Shown in pieces: positions 62,943 through 64,000 of a DNA stretch of 64,000 nt. Origin of the DNA: an uncultured Dysgonomonas sp. (GTDB lineage: Bacteria > Bacteroidota > Bacteroidia > Bacteroidales > Dysgonomonadaceae); NCBI RefSeq assembly GCF_900079725.1, contig NZ_LT599032.1, positions 3,396,155 through 3,460,154 of the forward strand. The letters run 5' to 3'. Every line of letters starts with the position of its first letter. The first letter of the stretch is position 1. The notes beneath the pieces are model-generated. The model saw only the letters and a list, made by a program, of their open reading frames with translations. It was not told the DNA's origin and did no database searches. Made by a program: the position numbers and the translations under genes.

Positions 62943-63596
62943 TTATTTCGTAACAAAGACGATATTTATATAAGAGCAGCAAACATCGGAGGGAAGCGGG
63001 TCTTTCAATATGTATATCATTTCTCCGGTTTCATCTACGGTTACGCTTTGGAATATGTCTTCATCATAATCTGTGATGTAATAATCGAGATCTTCGGCCT
63101 CCAAATAATAGGGTATAGGTTTGTTTGTACTAGATGCTTTTGGATTTGAAAATTGTTGTACATACCTTGTATGTAGATTGATTGGTAGAGGGTTTTGGCT
63201 TAAATCGATTTGTATAGACGGCATATAAAAGAAATTGACTTCTTTTCTCAATCCTGCTTTTTCCCATTTGACTCCATCCCAAACATATATGCCGGCTTCG
63301 ACACTCGTTGTGCCGATATTATATACAGATAGTCCTTTGTGTTTTAGCTTTTCTTCTTCGGTATCAAGTCCTGCTATTTCCGTGAATATACCAAGGGTCA
63401 GAAGGTCTGATATCGATACGCGTGGCATGAGCAATCCTCCTCCATCAGATGAGTTCTGTCCCGATCCTCCATTTTTAGTTTTGAGATCTAGTAGAGCCGC
63501 TTTCTCGGGGACAATGCCTGATCCTATTGTGACTTGTGCAAAAGTTGTTATTATATAAAATGTAAATATAATGAGGAGTAGTAACCTTTTTTTCAT
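62943..63596 (-). CDS. Exported surface protein with QVTIG-type N-terminus
   Basis: 217 residues from MKKRLLLLIIFTFYIITTFA, a signal peptide cut before QVTIGS; the ATG at 63620 adds eight residues and is less likely. The N-terminal block (GIVPEKAALLDLKTK, GGLLMPRVSISDLLTLG, KGLSVYNIGTTSVEAGIYVW and DGVKWEKAG) is the same module as in the split protein at 38980-40338. The remaining part is beta-rich and ends in DPLPSDVCCSYINIVFVTK. It is first in the operon with the lectin-like gene. It is probably a structural or adhesive surface component; function unknown. Confidence 0.83.
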   Translation of the reverse strand: MKKRLLLLIIFTFYIITTFAQVTIGSGIVPEKAALLDLKTKNGGSGQNSSDGGGLLMPRVSISDLLTLGIFTEIAGLDTEEEKLKHKGLSVYNIGTTSVEAGIYVWDGVKWEKAGLRKEVNFFYMPSIQIDLSQNPLPINLHTRYVQQFSNPKASSTNKPIPYYLEAEDLDYYITDYDEDIFQSVTVDETGEMIYILKDPLPSDVCCSYINIVFVTK

Positions 63597-64000
63597 TTCC
63601 AACTTCTTTTTATTTAGCATTGTTTTAGTCAGTACAAACTTATCTTTAATTATATACAGATAAAAATCAATTTTTGCAGCTGTTTATGCTTCCGGATAAA
63701 AGGATGCGCATAATATGCTAATATTCATCAAAAGAATTATTAATGATTACAATATTCGCTTATCTCTAATATTATTTCTCAATTATTGCTGGTAAATAAG
63801 GGTTGATATCACGATTTGTTTATTAGATATCCTTTTGTTGTGGAACCTAGGATGTTTTTGTGGTTTAAATAAAATTAACACAATTGAATCCTGATTTATA
63901 TCTTGTTTTTCTTATCTATGTAAACTACTTCGCCCGATATATCGACTCTTGCAGGTTTTTAAGGAAAAAATAATATTAATGCCTATGTATGAAAAAGATT
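63597..64000. other. Intergenic to window end
   Basis: Apart from the minus-strand promoter next to the surface operon I see no gene. An ATGAAAAAGATT at 63989 could begin an exported protein that continues beyond the window, but 12 bases cannot support it. Confidence 0.4.
63635..63642 (-). promoter_or_regulatory. -7 element of the lectin surface operon
   Basis: CAAACTTA reads TAAGTTTG on the minus strand; the leader to 63596 would be about 32 nt. Confidence 0.5.

Noticed and set aside
63985-64000. Start of a plus-strand gene (ATGTATGAAAAAGATT)
   Set aside because: Only 16 bases are visible, which cannot support a coding call.

Overview
The window reads as chromosome of an AT-rich Bacteroidales bacterium, most like Dysgonomonas or a close relative. 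The evidence is the -33 TTTG / -7 TAnnTTTG promoters before many genes, a CTnDOT-type integrase, RteC, a GH76 lipoprotein, a complete L-rhamnose operon and OMP/adhesin genes of Bacteroidota type. The genus is inference; no rRNA gene is present.

Layout. 1-348: start of a GH76 lipoprotein gene. 0.7-4.3 kb: HTH regulator divergent from a lone TonB-dependent receptor, with a 20-bp palindrome between them. 4.4-9.2 kb (minus): rhaB-rhaA-rhaT-rhaD. 9.7-13.6 kb (minus): a LytTR response regulator, two paralogous YehU/LytS-type kinases and an acyltransferase. 13.7-15.8 kb: GNAT, HxlR regulator, asd. 15.87 kb: tRNA-Ser(GCT).

15.95-36.6 kb is an integrated mobile element. It begins at the 3' end of tRNA-Ser and ends at a 13-bp direct copy of that end. 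It carries a tyrosine integrase, RhuM-like and ORF6N proteins, an oriT-like hairpin with a relaxosome accessory gene but no relaxase, a serine recombinase, a single-chain type IIG restriction-modification (R-M) enzyme, a divalent-metal efflux operon (Fur-family regulator, CzcA-TolC-CzcB type pump, PII-like protein, P-type ATPase) and RteC.

The most notable system is at 19.7-25.0 kb. The type IIG gene has a second, divergent copy of its 3' specificity-domain end lying tail to tail with it. Both ends begin at the same perfect 38-bp inverted repeat, and a serine recombinase gene lies about 90 bp outside. Inversion of 20404-22126 would exchange residues 950 onward in frame, so this looks like a switch in DNA target specificity (a phase-variable R-M system) carried on the element.

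36.7-40.4 kb: XRE regulator and a surface-protein gene that appears split by a frameshift. 40.7-45.7 kb: ECF sigma factor, membrane protein, DUF2339 and DUF3999 proteins. 45.7-51.5 kb: an rlmD-like gene, an EEP-family protein, two overlapping rhomboid proteases and HU, all bracketed by a 337-bp near-identical inverted repeat. 51.6-60.0 kb: argS, a lipoprotein, a Pif1/RecD-like helicase, GNAT, ahcY, manC. 60.17 kb: tRNA-Leu(CAA), whose 3' end is also duplicated 638 bp downstream around one orphan gene, probably an integration scar. 61.3-63.6 kb: a lectin/CshA-like surface operon.
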